Below are positions 7,389 through 14,441 of a stretch of 14,441 nucleotides of DNA, piece by piece. A model generated the notes under the pieces. The model was not told the origin of the DNA, did no database searches, and was given only the letters and a program-made list of their open reading frames with translations. The DNA is from CAYGZC01 sp964354225 (GTDB lineage: Bacteria; Bacteroidota; Ignavibacteria; UBA10030; SZUA-254): NCBI GenBank assembly GCA_964354225.1, contig CAYGZC010000098.1, forward strand, positions 1 to 14,441, written 5' to 3'. The position numbers and the translations under genes were made by a program. Numbering within the stretch: the stretch's first letter is position 1; each line of letters starts with the position of its first letter.

Positions 7389-7449
7389 TCAAAGTTCTCA
7401 CCATATCGGTGTGCAGTCATCAAACACTTACCGTTACGGTTAACTTTGA
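7389..7449 (-). promoter_or_regulatory. Structured rpsA leader: candidate three-way junction or attenuator
   Basis: In the minus-strand RNA an 8-bp outer stem TCAAAGTT/AACTTTGA (7442-7449 with 7389-7396) encloses about 45 nt. Inside lie two small hairpins, ACCGTAACGGT (7430-7440) and CACCGATATGGTG (about 7399-7411). The outer stem is followed within a few bases by seven T residues (7380-7386). The whole sits about 40 nt before the rpsA start. It could be an intrinsic terminator of cmk-ispH, a ribosomal-protein leader for S1, or an attenuator combining both. I cannot match it to a named RNA family. Confidence 0.45.
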
Positions 7450-7488
7450 AGGTTGTAGAATAATATAATTTACGATGACTTATAAACT

Positions 7489-8397
7489 CTATACTGAAAC
7501 TGGCTGGGGTACGAAAACCATTTCTTCAATTTTTAATTTTACGCGCTCCATAACCCATTGGGGTGTTGAGGTTGCTCCGCTAATGCCAACCATTTCAACA
7601 CCATCAAACCATACCTTTTTTAATTCAGATTCATTTTCGACGAAGTACGTTCGAGTATTTGCTTCCTGACAAATATGAAACAACACCTTACCGTTCGAGC
7701 TGCTTCTGCCAGCAACAAAAATCATAATATCATTCCGACTTGCGAACTCACGAAGCTTCTTATCCCGCCCGAAAACCTGACCGCAGATCGTATCTTTCGC
7801 CTGAAATTCTTTTGCCTGCTCTTCGAACGATTCAACTATTACTTCTTTTATTCGTTTTTGAAATTCTTCTTTTAATTGATAAAAGGTTTGTTTGTCCATC
7901 GTTGTCTGGGAAAACAAAACTGTTTTCCGATTTAAATCAACTTTATCAATCTCTGCAAGCGATTTGATAACAATCGCTTCGCCATTTGTTTGCCCTACTA
8001 AACCAATTACCTCTGCGTGATCTATCTTCCCATAGATCACAACTTGGTAGCCGTTCTCATAAAATTTTCGGATACGCTCCTGCACCTTTTTCACAACCGG
8101 GCATGTTGCATCAACTAGATTGATGCCCAGTCCTTTAATCCTTTCAAACGTAGATGGCGGTTCACCGTGCGCGCGAATTAAAACTTTTCCACCTCCAATA
8201 TTGGGTAGATCTGCATGTGTGATCGTTTTGAGTCCTTTCTTCTCTAAACGTTCGATCTCCATCAGATTGTGAATGATGTCACCAAGAACATACAATTTCT
8301 CACCGGGATGATTTGCTTTCAGTTCCGATTCTGCAATATTGATTGTTCTAATGACACCCCAACAGAAACCCGCACTTTCATCTATCCGTACTTTCAT
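7489..8397 (-). CDS. ispH: 4-hydroxy-3-methylbut-2-enyl diphosphate reductase
   Basis: IspH (LytB) catalyses the last step of the MEP pathway, reducing HMBPP to isopentenyl and dimethylallyl diphosphate with a [4Fe-4S] cluster. The 302-residue protein has the three cluster cysteines C12 (AGFCWGV), C99 (DATCP) and C205 (DTICG). It also has the substrate histidines H43 (DIIHN), H77 (RAHGEPP) and H127 (KIDHAEV), the catalytic E129, and the downstream blocks FSQTTMD, GRSSSNG and GATSTPQW. The length is normal and no key residue is missing. Its ATG overlaps the cmk stop codon by 4 nt (ATGA), indicating translational coupling, and rpsA follows. It is a cytosolic enzyme. Confidence 0.96.
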   Translation of the reverse strand: MKVRIDESAGFCWGVIRTINIAESELKANHPGEKLYVLGDIIHNLMEIERLEKKGLKTITHADLPNIGGGKVLIRAHGEPPSTFERIKGLGINLVDATCPVVKKVQERIRKFYENGYQVVIYGKIDHAEVIGLVGQTNGEAIVIKSLAEIDKVDLNRKTVLFSQTTMDKQTFYQLKEEFQKRIKEVIVESFEEQAKEFQAKDTICGQVFGRDKKLREFASRNDIMIFVAGRSSSNGKVLFHICQEANTRTYFVENESELKKVWFDGVEMVGISGATSTPQWVMERVKLKIEEMVFVPQPVSV

Positions 8398-9071
8398 CTT
8401 TTATCTATAATCTCATTTGCCTTGTTCACAATAAACTTTACCTGTTCTGCAATCACCAAATTGGTGGTATCAAGAATGATTGCATCGTCTGCTTTCCGAA
8501 GTGGACTGATATTCCTTCTCGAATCTTTCCGATCTCGCTCGTTTATCTCATCGACCAGTTCTTCAAGAGATACATCGACACCTTCTTTTATCAAGTCTTT
8601 CTGCCGACGGCTTGCCCGCTCTTTGACGTTCGCTATCATAAATATTTTCAAATCGGCATTTGGAAAAACCACTGTTCCAATATCTCTTCCATCCAAAACT
8701 ATTCCACCATTGGCACCCATGCGGCGCTGTTCCCGCACCATCACTTCACGAACTTTTTTTATTGCACTTACAGCACTTACCGCGTTTGTGACGGCTTGAC
8801 TGCGGATCGCATGCGTTACATCTTTTCTGTCGAGGAACACTTTCAACTGATCGTCGTGCTGTTCCAATCGGATGTTTGTCTTCTCAGCAAGCCGAGAAAT
8901 TCTTTCCTCTACCTCAAGATTTATTTTGTGCTGAAGTACCTTTAACGTCATCGCACGGTACATCGCACCTGTATCTACGTACAGATATCCTAAATCCTTT
9001 GCCACTAATTTGGAAGTGGTACTCTTGCCTGATGCGGCAGGACCATCTACTGCGATGACTAATTTCTTCAA
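8394..9071 (-). CDS. cmk: Cytidylate kinase
   Basis: Cmk phosphorylates CMP and dCMP to the diphosphates using ATP. With the TTG start at 9071 the protein is MKKLVIAVDGPAASGKST..., 225 residues, the usual family length. The P-loop is at 10-18. DTGAMYRA follows at 33-40, DGRDIGTVVFP at 127-137, and the lid segment RDRKDSRR at 179-186. Reading the frame back to an ATG at 9161 would add 30 residues rich in Ile and Leu that no Cmk needs. That stretch contains a near-consensus promoter and would leave only 13 nt to the divergent gene at 9175. I therefore take the TTG as the true start, although no Shine-Dalgarno sequence is evident. The stop overlaps the ispH start by 4 nt. It is the first gene of the minus-strand block. 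Confidence 0.93.
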   Translation of the reverse strand: MKKLVIAVDGPAASGKSTTSKLVAKDLGYLYVDTGAMYRAMTLKVLQHKINLEVEERISRLAEKTNIRLEQHDDQLKVFLDRKDVTHAIRSQAVTNAVSAVSAIKKVREVMVREQRRMGANGGIVLDGRDIGTVVFPNADLKIFMIANVKERASRRQKDLIKEGVDVSLEELVDEINERDRKDSRRNISPLRKADDAIILDTTNLVIAEQVKFIVNKANEIIDKR

Positions 9072-9104
9072 ATTTTGTGATTTTAAGAGGATTTTAGATC
9101 GATT

Positions 9105-9133
9105 AATATACAAAATTATCGATAAGTAATCAA
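9105..9133 (-). promoter_or_regulatory. Strong sigma70-like promoter for the cmk-ispH-rpsA block
   Basis: On the minus strand TTGATT (9128-9133) and TATATT (9105-9110) are separated by exactly 17 bp. A start about 7 nt downstream would give a leader of about 25 nt before the TTG at 9071. The overlapping string TAATTTTG also fits the Bacteroidota -7 pattern TAnnTTTG, but I see no matching upstream TTG at the right spacing. Confidence 0.55.
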
Positions 9134-9174
9134 TAAGTGAAATCAATTCCAACAAAATCATTACATTATTACTT

Positions 9175-9738
9175 ATGCGAAAACTAACCCATGAAGAAAT
9201 CGCCCGCAGTCGTTACACGCTTGAACAACTGGAAAAAGAAAATCGTTTTCCTGTATATTGTTTGCTTGATAATGTCAGAAGTCTCTATAATGTCGGCTCA
9301 ATTTTTCGAACGGCAGATGGTGCACGAATCGCAAAACTATTTCTTTGCGGTTATACACCCTATCCGCCAAGAAAGGAGATAGAAAAGACTGCATTAGGGG
9401 CGACCAAGTCGGTTCCGTGGGAATATCACAAAGATGCTCTCCGATTACTCTATCATCTTAAATCCGAAGGGGTACGAATTTGTTTGCTTGAGCATACAGA
9501 TAAAAGTATTCCTTACTTTGAATTACCAATAGATTCATACCCAATCTGTTTAATAGTAGGAAATGAAATCACCGGAGTATCAAAGGAAATAATTGCAGAA
9601 GCCGATTTATCGGTCGAGATTCCGATGTATGGAATGAAACAATCGCTTAACGCAGCTGTTGCATTTGGAATTGCTGTGTTCGAATTTGTCAGAAAAGTAA
9701 AAACAAAAAACAAATCGGTTGCAAACAGTCGGCTATGA
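9175..9738 (+). CDS. SpoU/TrmH family RNA 2'-O-methyltransferase
   Basis: This 187-residue SPOUT enzyme transfers a methyl group from S-adenosylmethionine to a ribose 2'-OH in tRNA or rRNA. All three SpoU motifs are present: motif 1 NVRSLYNVGSIFRTADGA (33-50, with N39 and R45), motif 2 LIVGNEITGVS (126-136), and motif 3 IPMYGMKQSLNAAVAFGI (149-166, with the S157-L158-N159 turn). They form the trefoil knot that binds the cofactor. There is no N-terminal substrate-binding domain, so this is a minimal TrmH/TrmL-like form and the target nucleotide cannot be assigned. It is divergent from cmk. Its stop lies 11 nt from the convergent kinase stop, with no clear terminator between them. Confidence 0.9.
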   Translation: MRKLTHEEIARSRYTLEQLEKENRFPVYCLLDNVRSLYNVGSIFRTADGARIAKLFLCGYTPYPPRKEIEKTALGATKSVPWEYHKDALRLLYHLKSEGVRICLLEHTDKSIPYFELPIDSYPICLIVGNEITGVSKEIIAEADLSVEIPMYGMKQSLNAAVAFGIAVFEFVRKVKTKNKSVANSRL

Positions 9739-9749
9739 TTTCCTACTCA

Positions 9750-12700
9750 CTATTTTTCATCAAGTACTTCACGGATGCGCCGGATAATGATCTCCGTGAC
9801 GTATGGTTTTTGAATGAAATCTTTGGCACCGGCGTTGACCAGGTCGATCTTCAAATTAGGTTCAAAATATCCGCTCGCAAGGATTGCCTTCACATTCGGA
9901 TTTAACTCTTTCATCTTCATGAACATTTCATAACCGCCTAAACGTGGTAAACCCATATCCGATAAAATTATTTGGATATCATCCTTATTCTGCTGATATT
10001 TTTCAAGTCCATCCTGCCCATCGTTTGCAGTGATCACTTTATATCCTTGATCTTCTAAGATCCCCTTCAATAAATTTGCAAGCATTTCTTCATCTTCAAC
10101 AATAAGAATTGTTTCATTTCCTTTTTGGGTCGGTTGTTCTTTTTCTTCAGGTGGTATCTCTGCAACGGAGACTCGTTCAGCAGCAGGAAAATAAAGTGTA
10201 AAGTATGTGCCAATACCTTTTGTGCTTTCTACATCAACGTACCCATGATGACTGTTAATTACACCATATACAACCGCAAGCCCTAAACCTGTTCCTTTGC
10301 CTAATCCTTTTGTTGTAAAAAATGGTTCGAACATGCGGCTCCGTGTTTCTTCATCCATCCCAATACCAGTATCTTTTAGACTAAATAAAACATAATCATC
10401 AGCACTCGCATCGGGGAATTTTTGATGGAGCAAATCTCCTTTAATTATTCTTGTCTCAATTGTCAGTGTTCCAATGCCACTTCCGCCTGCGTTCTCATCC
10501 ATCATAGCATCGCGCGCATTTACACATAGGTTGAGAAGTGCAAGATGTAATTGGCTTGAGTCAGCAACGATTGGCGGCAGATTCTCTTCAAGACGGCTGG
10601 CGATTGTAATCATTTTAGGAAAAGTTTGTCTAAGCATTTCTATCAATTCTGTTACAATTTCATTCCCGTCAACAGAACCGAACGTTGTTTCGCCTTTTCG
10701 GGCGAAGGTCAATAGTTGACGGACAAGATCGGCACCTCGCTGCACAGCTTTCTTAATCGTCTCTACACCTTCAACAACTCGCTGCTGGTCATGTTTACCA
10801 GTTTCAAGAATTGAGGCATACCCCAATATTATTCCAAGCAGATTATTGAATTCGTGAGCAATTCCTCCTGCTAAAGTACCTATTCCTTCCATCTTTTGTG
10901 CTTGACGTAGCTGATCTTCAAGATTTTTTCGTTCAGTCATGTCACGTAGGAACGAACGATATCCGACAATGTTGCCATCAACATCATGGACGGTAGATGA
11001 GTTTTCGAGTACGATCCTCTTCTCCCCATCTTTTCGCTTAACTGCAATTTCAAGGTCCTTGACAAACGCATGCTGGGCTAAATGGTTCATGAATGCATCT
11101 CGGTCATCAGGATTATAATATAATTCCTGTGCATGTCTAACTTTCAGCATTTCTTCTTTCGAAGAATATCCAAATAGCTCGACACCTGCCGGATTAATAT
11201 CAACCAGTCTGCCTTCTGGCATACTCAAGATGATGCAGTCTTGTGAATCTTCGAACAACGTCCGATATTTTTCTTCAGATTGCTTCAACCACTCTTCTGC
11301 TTGCCGACGTTCAGTAACTTCTATCCGTGTACCCCAAGCGCCACGCAACGCTCCATCTTCAATTATTCCCACAAGATTGTTAGTAAAGATTTTTACATTC
11401 CCCTCTTTATCAAATGCACGAGTCTCGGCGTTAATTAGTCTATAACCTAATCGGATGAATGAGCAAATAACTTCTAAATTTTGTGGATCATCAGGAACGA
11501 GCATGTTCCTGAGTTTGGTGCCTACAAAATCGCTTGCCTTTGAGAAACCGTGCATCTGCGCCATCACATCGTTGCACTCAGCGATATAAGAACCTTCATA
11601 GAAAAGTGCAATCTGCTTTTCTTCCGGAAGTGTAATTGGAATCGGCGTATCCGAATCGAAGCGCCAAATCCCTTCTGAACTTTGTTCAATAAACGCACGG
11701 TAACGATCTTCACTCTCTCTTAAAGCATCCGCTGTTTGTTTGCGGTCTATTGCTTTCGCTACCTGAGCCGAAACAAACTCGAGAATCTGTTTCTCATGCT
11801 CACCATAAGCTTTCGGGTCAGAATAATGTTGAACGACCATAGCTCCGATGGTTTTTCCTTCAACAATAAGTGGAACTCCCAACCATATGGGAGATGGGGC
11901 ACCAACAAGTTCTGCTTCCCCCCTTTTTTCCAATTCATCACTCACTGCTTTGTCGCAGAGGAGTGATTTCCCAGTTCTAAGTATATAAGCGGTTAAGCCG
12001 CGTCCAACTCTGCTTGGTTCAGGTGGTACAACATCAACTTCATCAACAAAATATGGGAAAGAAAGAATATCTTTTTCTTTATCGTAAAGTGCGATATAAA
12101 AATTTCTTGTGTACATCAACCCACTTATGATGTTATGAATCGCTGCAAACAATTTATGTAAATCTGTTGCAGAGTTTGTTTCCTCTGCAATATGGTAAAG
12201 TGCAGATTCCAGCTTTTCAGCTTGCTTGATTTCAGTGATATCCCTTGAGCTGCCGATGATACCAATTATGTCACCTTCCTTATTATGCATTGGAACTTTG
12301 GTCGTTGAGAACCACCGTACTCTGTCATCTTTTGTCGTAACTTTTTCAACTCTACCAAGCATAGGCATTCCCGAAATGATAACTTGTCGCTCATCAGTGT
12401 GAGCTTTCTTGGCATGTTCAGGTACAAAGAAATCTTCATCGGTTTTACCGACCGCATCCTCTGCATTTTGAATTCCTAAAATTAGACATTGTGCTTTGTT
12501 GATTAGTGTGAAACGGGAATGCAGATCTTTGAAATATATTGTATCCGGGATATTATCCATTAAGGTGTGCCACAATTCTGTTTCATGGCTCAATCTCTCC
12601 TCCACACGTTTCCGCTCGGTGATGTCGATCGCTGTACCAAATACCTGTTCTATTTTTCCATCAACATTTTTTATAGGAATGAAATTAGCCGACCACACTA

Positions 12701-13697
12701 CACCACCAACTTCAACTTCAAATTGTTGGGGATTACCTTTGTAAGTTTTCATTAATGCTTCGGTGATAGTTGGATACTCCCTGTAAACATCAAATAACGA
12801 CTCACCGACAATCTGGTCTGGTTTAAGTCCTAATTTCTCTAGACCCTTTCCCCGAGATAAAATAAATTTTCCATCTTTATCAAGTTCGTATGCAATAATA
12901 TTCAAATTATCGAGTGTTAATTGCAATCTATTTGCAGTTGCCCGCAATTGTTCTTCGGCATGTCTCCGTTTGCTAAGATCACGCCCTACAGCAACCATAC
13001 CAACTGGCTCACCGGCATCGTCGTGAACAACAGAAGTCCAAAGCTCAACCGGAAATTCTGTTCCGTCTTTCCGGCGATTAAAAAGCTCGCCATTCCATCC
13101 ACCCTGTATTGTTGCTTGTAATATTTCTTGATTTAGATCGCCAGGATTATTTGGAGAGCGTAGGATATTCACATTCTTACCAATTAAATCCTCTTCGGTG
13201 TATCCGTACATTTCACACGTAGCAGGATTGACGTAAAGAATATTGTCTTTCAGATCGGTCAACGTGAAGGCATCCTTTGTACAACCAACAGCATGTGCAA
13301 GTAATCGAAGTTCTTTCTGTGACTGTACCAGCTCAGTGATATCACGTGAAAAAATAATTAAATTTATCGGCCTTTTCTTTTCATCAAAGATGCGGATTAT
13401 CTTTGATTCTAAAATATGTGTGCTCCCATCTGACAAGATAAGACGATACGTAAACTTCTCCGCTGCTCCCGATTCTATAGATGCCTGAAAATGAGATTTA
13501 ACTTGTTCCTTGTCATCAGGATGAACTTCTCGAAAATATTCAGTTCCAACTATTGTCACTGCATCTCCGATGAATTCTTCGTATGCCGAATTAGCAGAAA
13601 CACGTTTCCCCTGGATATCGGTCACAACGATTAAATCACTTCCATTCTCAGAAATAATCTTTAGTATTTCTTCAGCTTGTTTAAGAGTTTTTACCAT
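9750..13697 (-). CDS. Soluble PAS/GAF multi-sensor hybrid histidine kinase
   Basis: The 1315-residue protein has this domain order: PAS1 about 8-122, PAS2 130-247, PAS3 255-365, PAS4 372-490, GAF 500-652, PAS5 660-798, PAS6 806-925, HisKA about 935-1005, HATPase_c 1045-1165, receiver 1190-1315. Most PAS units end in the RDITE/RDMTERK-type linker of PAS-PAC repeats. The phosphoacceptor is H948 in GGIAHEFNNLL. The ATPase N box has N1060 (NARDAM), the G1 box D1109 (DTGIGMD), and the G2 box GLGKGTGLGL. The receiver has acidic EDEE near its start, D1247 in LSDMGLPRLGG and the conserved Lys in IQKPY. I see no transmembrane segment, so sensing is cytoplasmic. There is no HPt or output domain, so it should phosphorelay to an unlinked partner. 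Ligands are unknown. It lies 111 nt downstream of the AlbA_2 regulator gene on the same strand. Confidence 0.93.
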   Translation of the reverse strand: MVKTLKQAEEILKIISENGSDLIVVTDIQGKRVSANSAYEEFIGDAVTIVGTEYFREVHPDDKEQVKSHFQASIESGAAEKFTYRLILSDGSTHILESKIIRIFDEKKRPINLIIFSRDITELVQSQKELRLLAHAVGCTKDAFTLTDLKDNILYVNPATCEMYGYTEEDLIGKNVNILRSPNNPGDLNQEILQATIQGGWNGELFNRRKDGTEFPVELWTSVVHDDAGEPVGMVAVGRDLSKRRHAEEQLRATANRLQLTLDNLNIIAYELDKDGKFILSRGKGLEKLGLKPDQIVGESLFDVYREYPTITEALMKTYKGNPQQFEVEVGGVVWSANFIPIKNVDGKIEQVFGTAIDITERKRVEERLSHETELWHTLMDNIPDTIYFKDLHSRFTLINKAQCLILGIQNAEDAVGKTDEDFFVPEHAKKAHTDERQVIISGMPMLGRVEKVTTKDDRVRWFSTTKVPMHNKEGDIIGIIGSSRDITEIKQAEKLESALYHIAEETNSATDLHKLFAAIHNIISGLMYTRNFYIALYDKEKDILSFPYFVDEVDVVPPEPSRVGRGLTAYILRTGKSLLCDKAVSDELEKRGEAELVGAPSPIWLGVPLIVEGKTIGAMVVQHYSDPKAYGEHEKQILEFVSAQVAKAIDRKQTADALRESEDRYRAFIEQSSEGIWRFDSDTPIPITLPEEKQIALFYEGSYIAECNDVMAQMHGFSKASDFVGTKLRNMLVPDDPQNLEVICSFIRLGYRLINAETRAFDKEGNVKIFTNNLVGIIEDGALRGAWGTRIEVTERRQAEEWLKQSEEKYRTLFEDSQDCIILSMPEGRLVDINPAGVELFGYSSKEEMLKVRHAQELYYNPDDRDAFMNHLAQHAFVKDLEIAVKRKDGEKRIVLENSSTVHDVDGNIVGYRSFLRDMTERKNLEDQLRQAQKMEGIGTLAGGIAHEFNNLLGIILGYASILETGKHDQQRVVEGVETIKKAVQRGADLVRQLLTFARKGETTFGSVDGNEIVTELIEMLRQTFPKMITIASRLEENLPPIVADSSQLHLALLNLCVNARDAMMDENAGGSGIGTLTIETRIIKGDLLHQKFPDASADDYVLFSLKDTGIGMDEETRSRMFEPFFTTKGLGKGTGLGLAVVYGVINSHHGYVDVESTKGIGTYFTLYFPAAERVSVAEIPPEEKEQPTQKGNETILIVEDEEMLANLLKGILEDQGYKVITANDGQDGLEKYQQNKDDIQIILSDMGLPRLGGYEMFMKMKELNPNVKAILASGYFEPNLKIDLVNAGAKDFIQKPYVTEIIIRRIREVLDEK

Positions 13698-13808
13698 TAT
13701 CTAATACCTTCGATTTAATCCACCTTAGGCTAATTAGTTGATTTTGTGTTGATCTTTTTTATTAACTGATTGCATTCTATAATTGAGTAGATACAAAATT
13801 TCTATCTA
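13698..13808 (-). other. Intergenic gap between regulator gene and kinase gene
   Basis: This AT-rich 111-bp gap holds no strong terminator. A weak TTGATA-like hexamer overlaps the regulator stop codon. AAGG lies about 10 nt before the kinase ATG at 13697 and may serve as its ribosome binding site. The spacing allows either read-through from the regulator gene or a separate promoter. Confidence 0.4.
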
Positions 13809-14441
13809 TCAATACTTTCCATCATATGCTAATGTATAAAATTCTTCCTTTTCATGCGTGTGAATTCTAATAACACCAGCCCGAACAAGTCGAACCAGAA
13901 TTCGCGATGCTCGCCGGTCGCTGATATTCACAAGTCTTCCAAACTCGCTCACGGTGATTCTCTCGTGTTGCTCTAGGTGTTGAAACAATCTCCGCTCATT
14001 TTCCCCAATCATCATCTGCAATGGGGGAGCATTGGGATTTTCATCCTGGAGAATCTTCACAACCTCTTTACTCGCCATAACTGTTTTATCATTCACCCGA
14101 ATATAGACACGAGTATTTTCACCATTAAGCCGGTCCTGTTGCCCCAAGAAATAATGAGGCTTCGTTGTACTTTCTGCTATATGACAAACGATAACATCTT
14201 TTCCGTCAAACGGCACAATATCAATTTGTGTATGGATGGGTGGATCGATGAAATCTTTTCCGGCTATTTCGATCATCTCGACTTCGGACTTTTCACTTTC
14301 AACGCCAACAATTGAACCATCATCATCAACACCGAAAAGCATGGTTCCGCCTTTTGTATTGGCAAAAGAGATAATCGTACGGGCAATTTTTTCCGGCGAA
14401 GAAATTCTACGCTTAAACTCGATTGTGAAACCTTCGCCGTG
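13809..14441 (-). CDS. AlbA_2 domain plus winged-helix putative transcriptional regulator, 5' partial
   Basis: The frame is open from the window edge for 210 residues to the stop at 13809. It reads through an internal ATG at 14342, so the true start lies just outside. The visible N-terminus, IEFKRR...ISFANTKGGTMLFGVDDDGSIVG, is the classic AlbA_2 (Schlafen-type, formerly AAA_4) domain. The conserved YIRV segment follows near visible residue 113. A winged helix-turn-helix occupies roughly 146-207 (NERRLFQHLEQ...ITVSEFGRLVNISDRRASRILVRLVRAGVIRI). Longer relatives carry an ATPase-like domain between these two parts; here it is absent and the protein is compact. A DNA-binding regulator is the natural guess, with targets unknown. 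Probably only about ten N-terminal residues are missing. Confidence 0.85.
   Translation of the reverse strand, partial: HGEGFTIEFKRRISSPEKIARTIISFANTKGGTMLFGVDDDGSIVGVESEKSEVEMIEIAGKDFIDPPIHTQIDIVPFDGKDVIVCHIAESTTKPHYFLGQQDRLNGENTRVYIRVNDKTVMASKEVVKILQDENPNAPPLQMMIGENERRLFQHLEQHERITVSEFGRLVNISDRRASRILVRLVRAGVIRIHTHEKEEFYTLAYDGKY

Noticed and set aside
9072..9161. Membrane-anchor-like segment at the start of cytidylate kinase
   Set aside because: Cmk is cytosolic. The hydrophobic residues come from translating an AT-rich promoter region upstream of the better TTG start.
9739..9749. Bidirectional terminator between the SpoU gene and the kinase gene
   Set aside because: The gap is only 11 nt and no stem with a T-run can be drawn on either strand; termination must lie elsewhere or be factor-dependent.
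10474..13488. Many plus-strand open frames inside the histidine kinase
   Set aside because: All are short, antisense to the well-supported kinase frame, and show no recognisable domains.
1..14441. CRISPR arrays, tRNA or rRNA genes, complete transposons, prophage genes
   Set aside because: I saw no regularly spaced direct repeats, no tRNA-like cloverleaf with the conserved TTCGA arm, and no transposase, integrase or phage structural proteins.

Overview
The window is compact, moderate-GC bacterial DNA. It most likely comes from the Bacteroidota/Chlorobi side of the FCB group, possibly an Ignavibacteria- or Kryptonia-like lineage. The reasons are a DUF5683-type secreted/membrane protein, a six-repeat S1 protein, the family flavour of MtaB, and a very large soluble PAS/GAF hybrid histidine kinase. 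Clear AGGAG-type ribosome binding sites precede several genes, which argues against classical Bacteroidia. The assignment is an inference from gene content only.

Layout. Positions 1-186 (minus) hold the N-terminal end of a CNNM/hemolysin-C-type membrane protein that runs off the left edge. A 351-bp gap follows, containing a palindromic MITE/REP-like element (about 301-414). Next comes a lone, strikingly AT-rich DUF2971 gene (538-1404, plus) that looks acquired. From 9071 down to 1585 there is one long minus-strand block, transcribed in the order cmk, ispH, rpsA, mtaB, DUF5683 gene, truA, M48 metalloprotease. cmk and ispH overlap by 4 nt. ispH and rpsA are separated by a 142-nt structured leader. 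rpsA and mtaB are separated by a terminator-like 13-bp hairpin. truA and the M48 gene are separated by a 17-bp-stem dispersed repeat. Divergent from cmk is a SpoU/TrmH-type RNA methyltransferase (9175-9738, plus). It converges with a 1315-residue hybrid histidine kinase (9750-13697, minus). Upstream of the kinase on the same strand is an AlbA_2 plus winged-helix regulator (13809-14441) that is cut by the right edge.

How the genes fit together. The central block is a growth/translation cluster: CMP kinase for nucleotide supply, IspH for isoprenoid precursors, ribosomal protein S1, two tRNA modification enzymes (MtaB at A37, TruA at U38-40), plus two envelope or secreted proteins. cmk-ispH-rpsA adjacency is known in other bacterial phyla. 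The right-hand part is signalling and regulation. I see no CRISPR array, tRNA, rRNA, prophage or complete insertion sequence. No clearly new multi-gene system is visible. The points most worth a second look are the rpsA leader, the DUF2971 islet with its flanking repeats, the terminator placed 11 nt before mtaB, and the evidence that cmk starts at an internal TTG downstream of a strong promoter.
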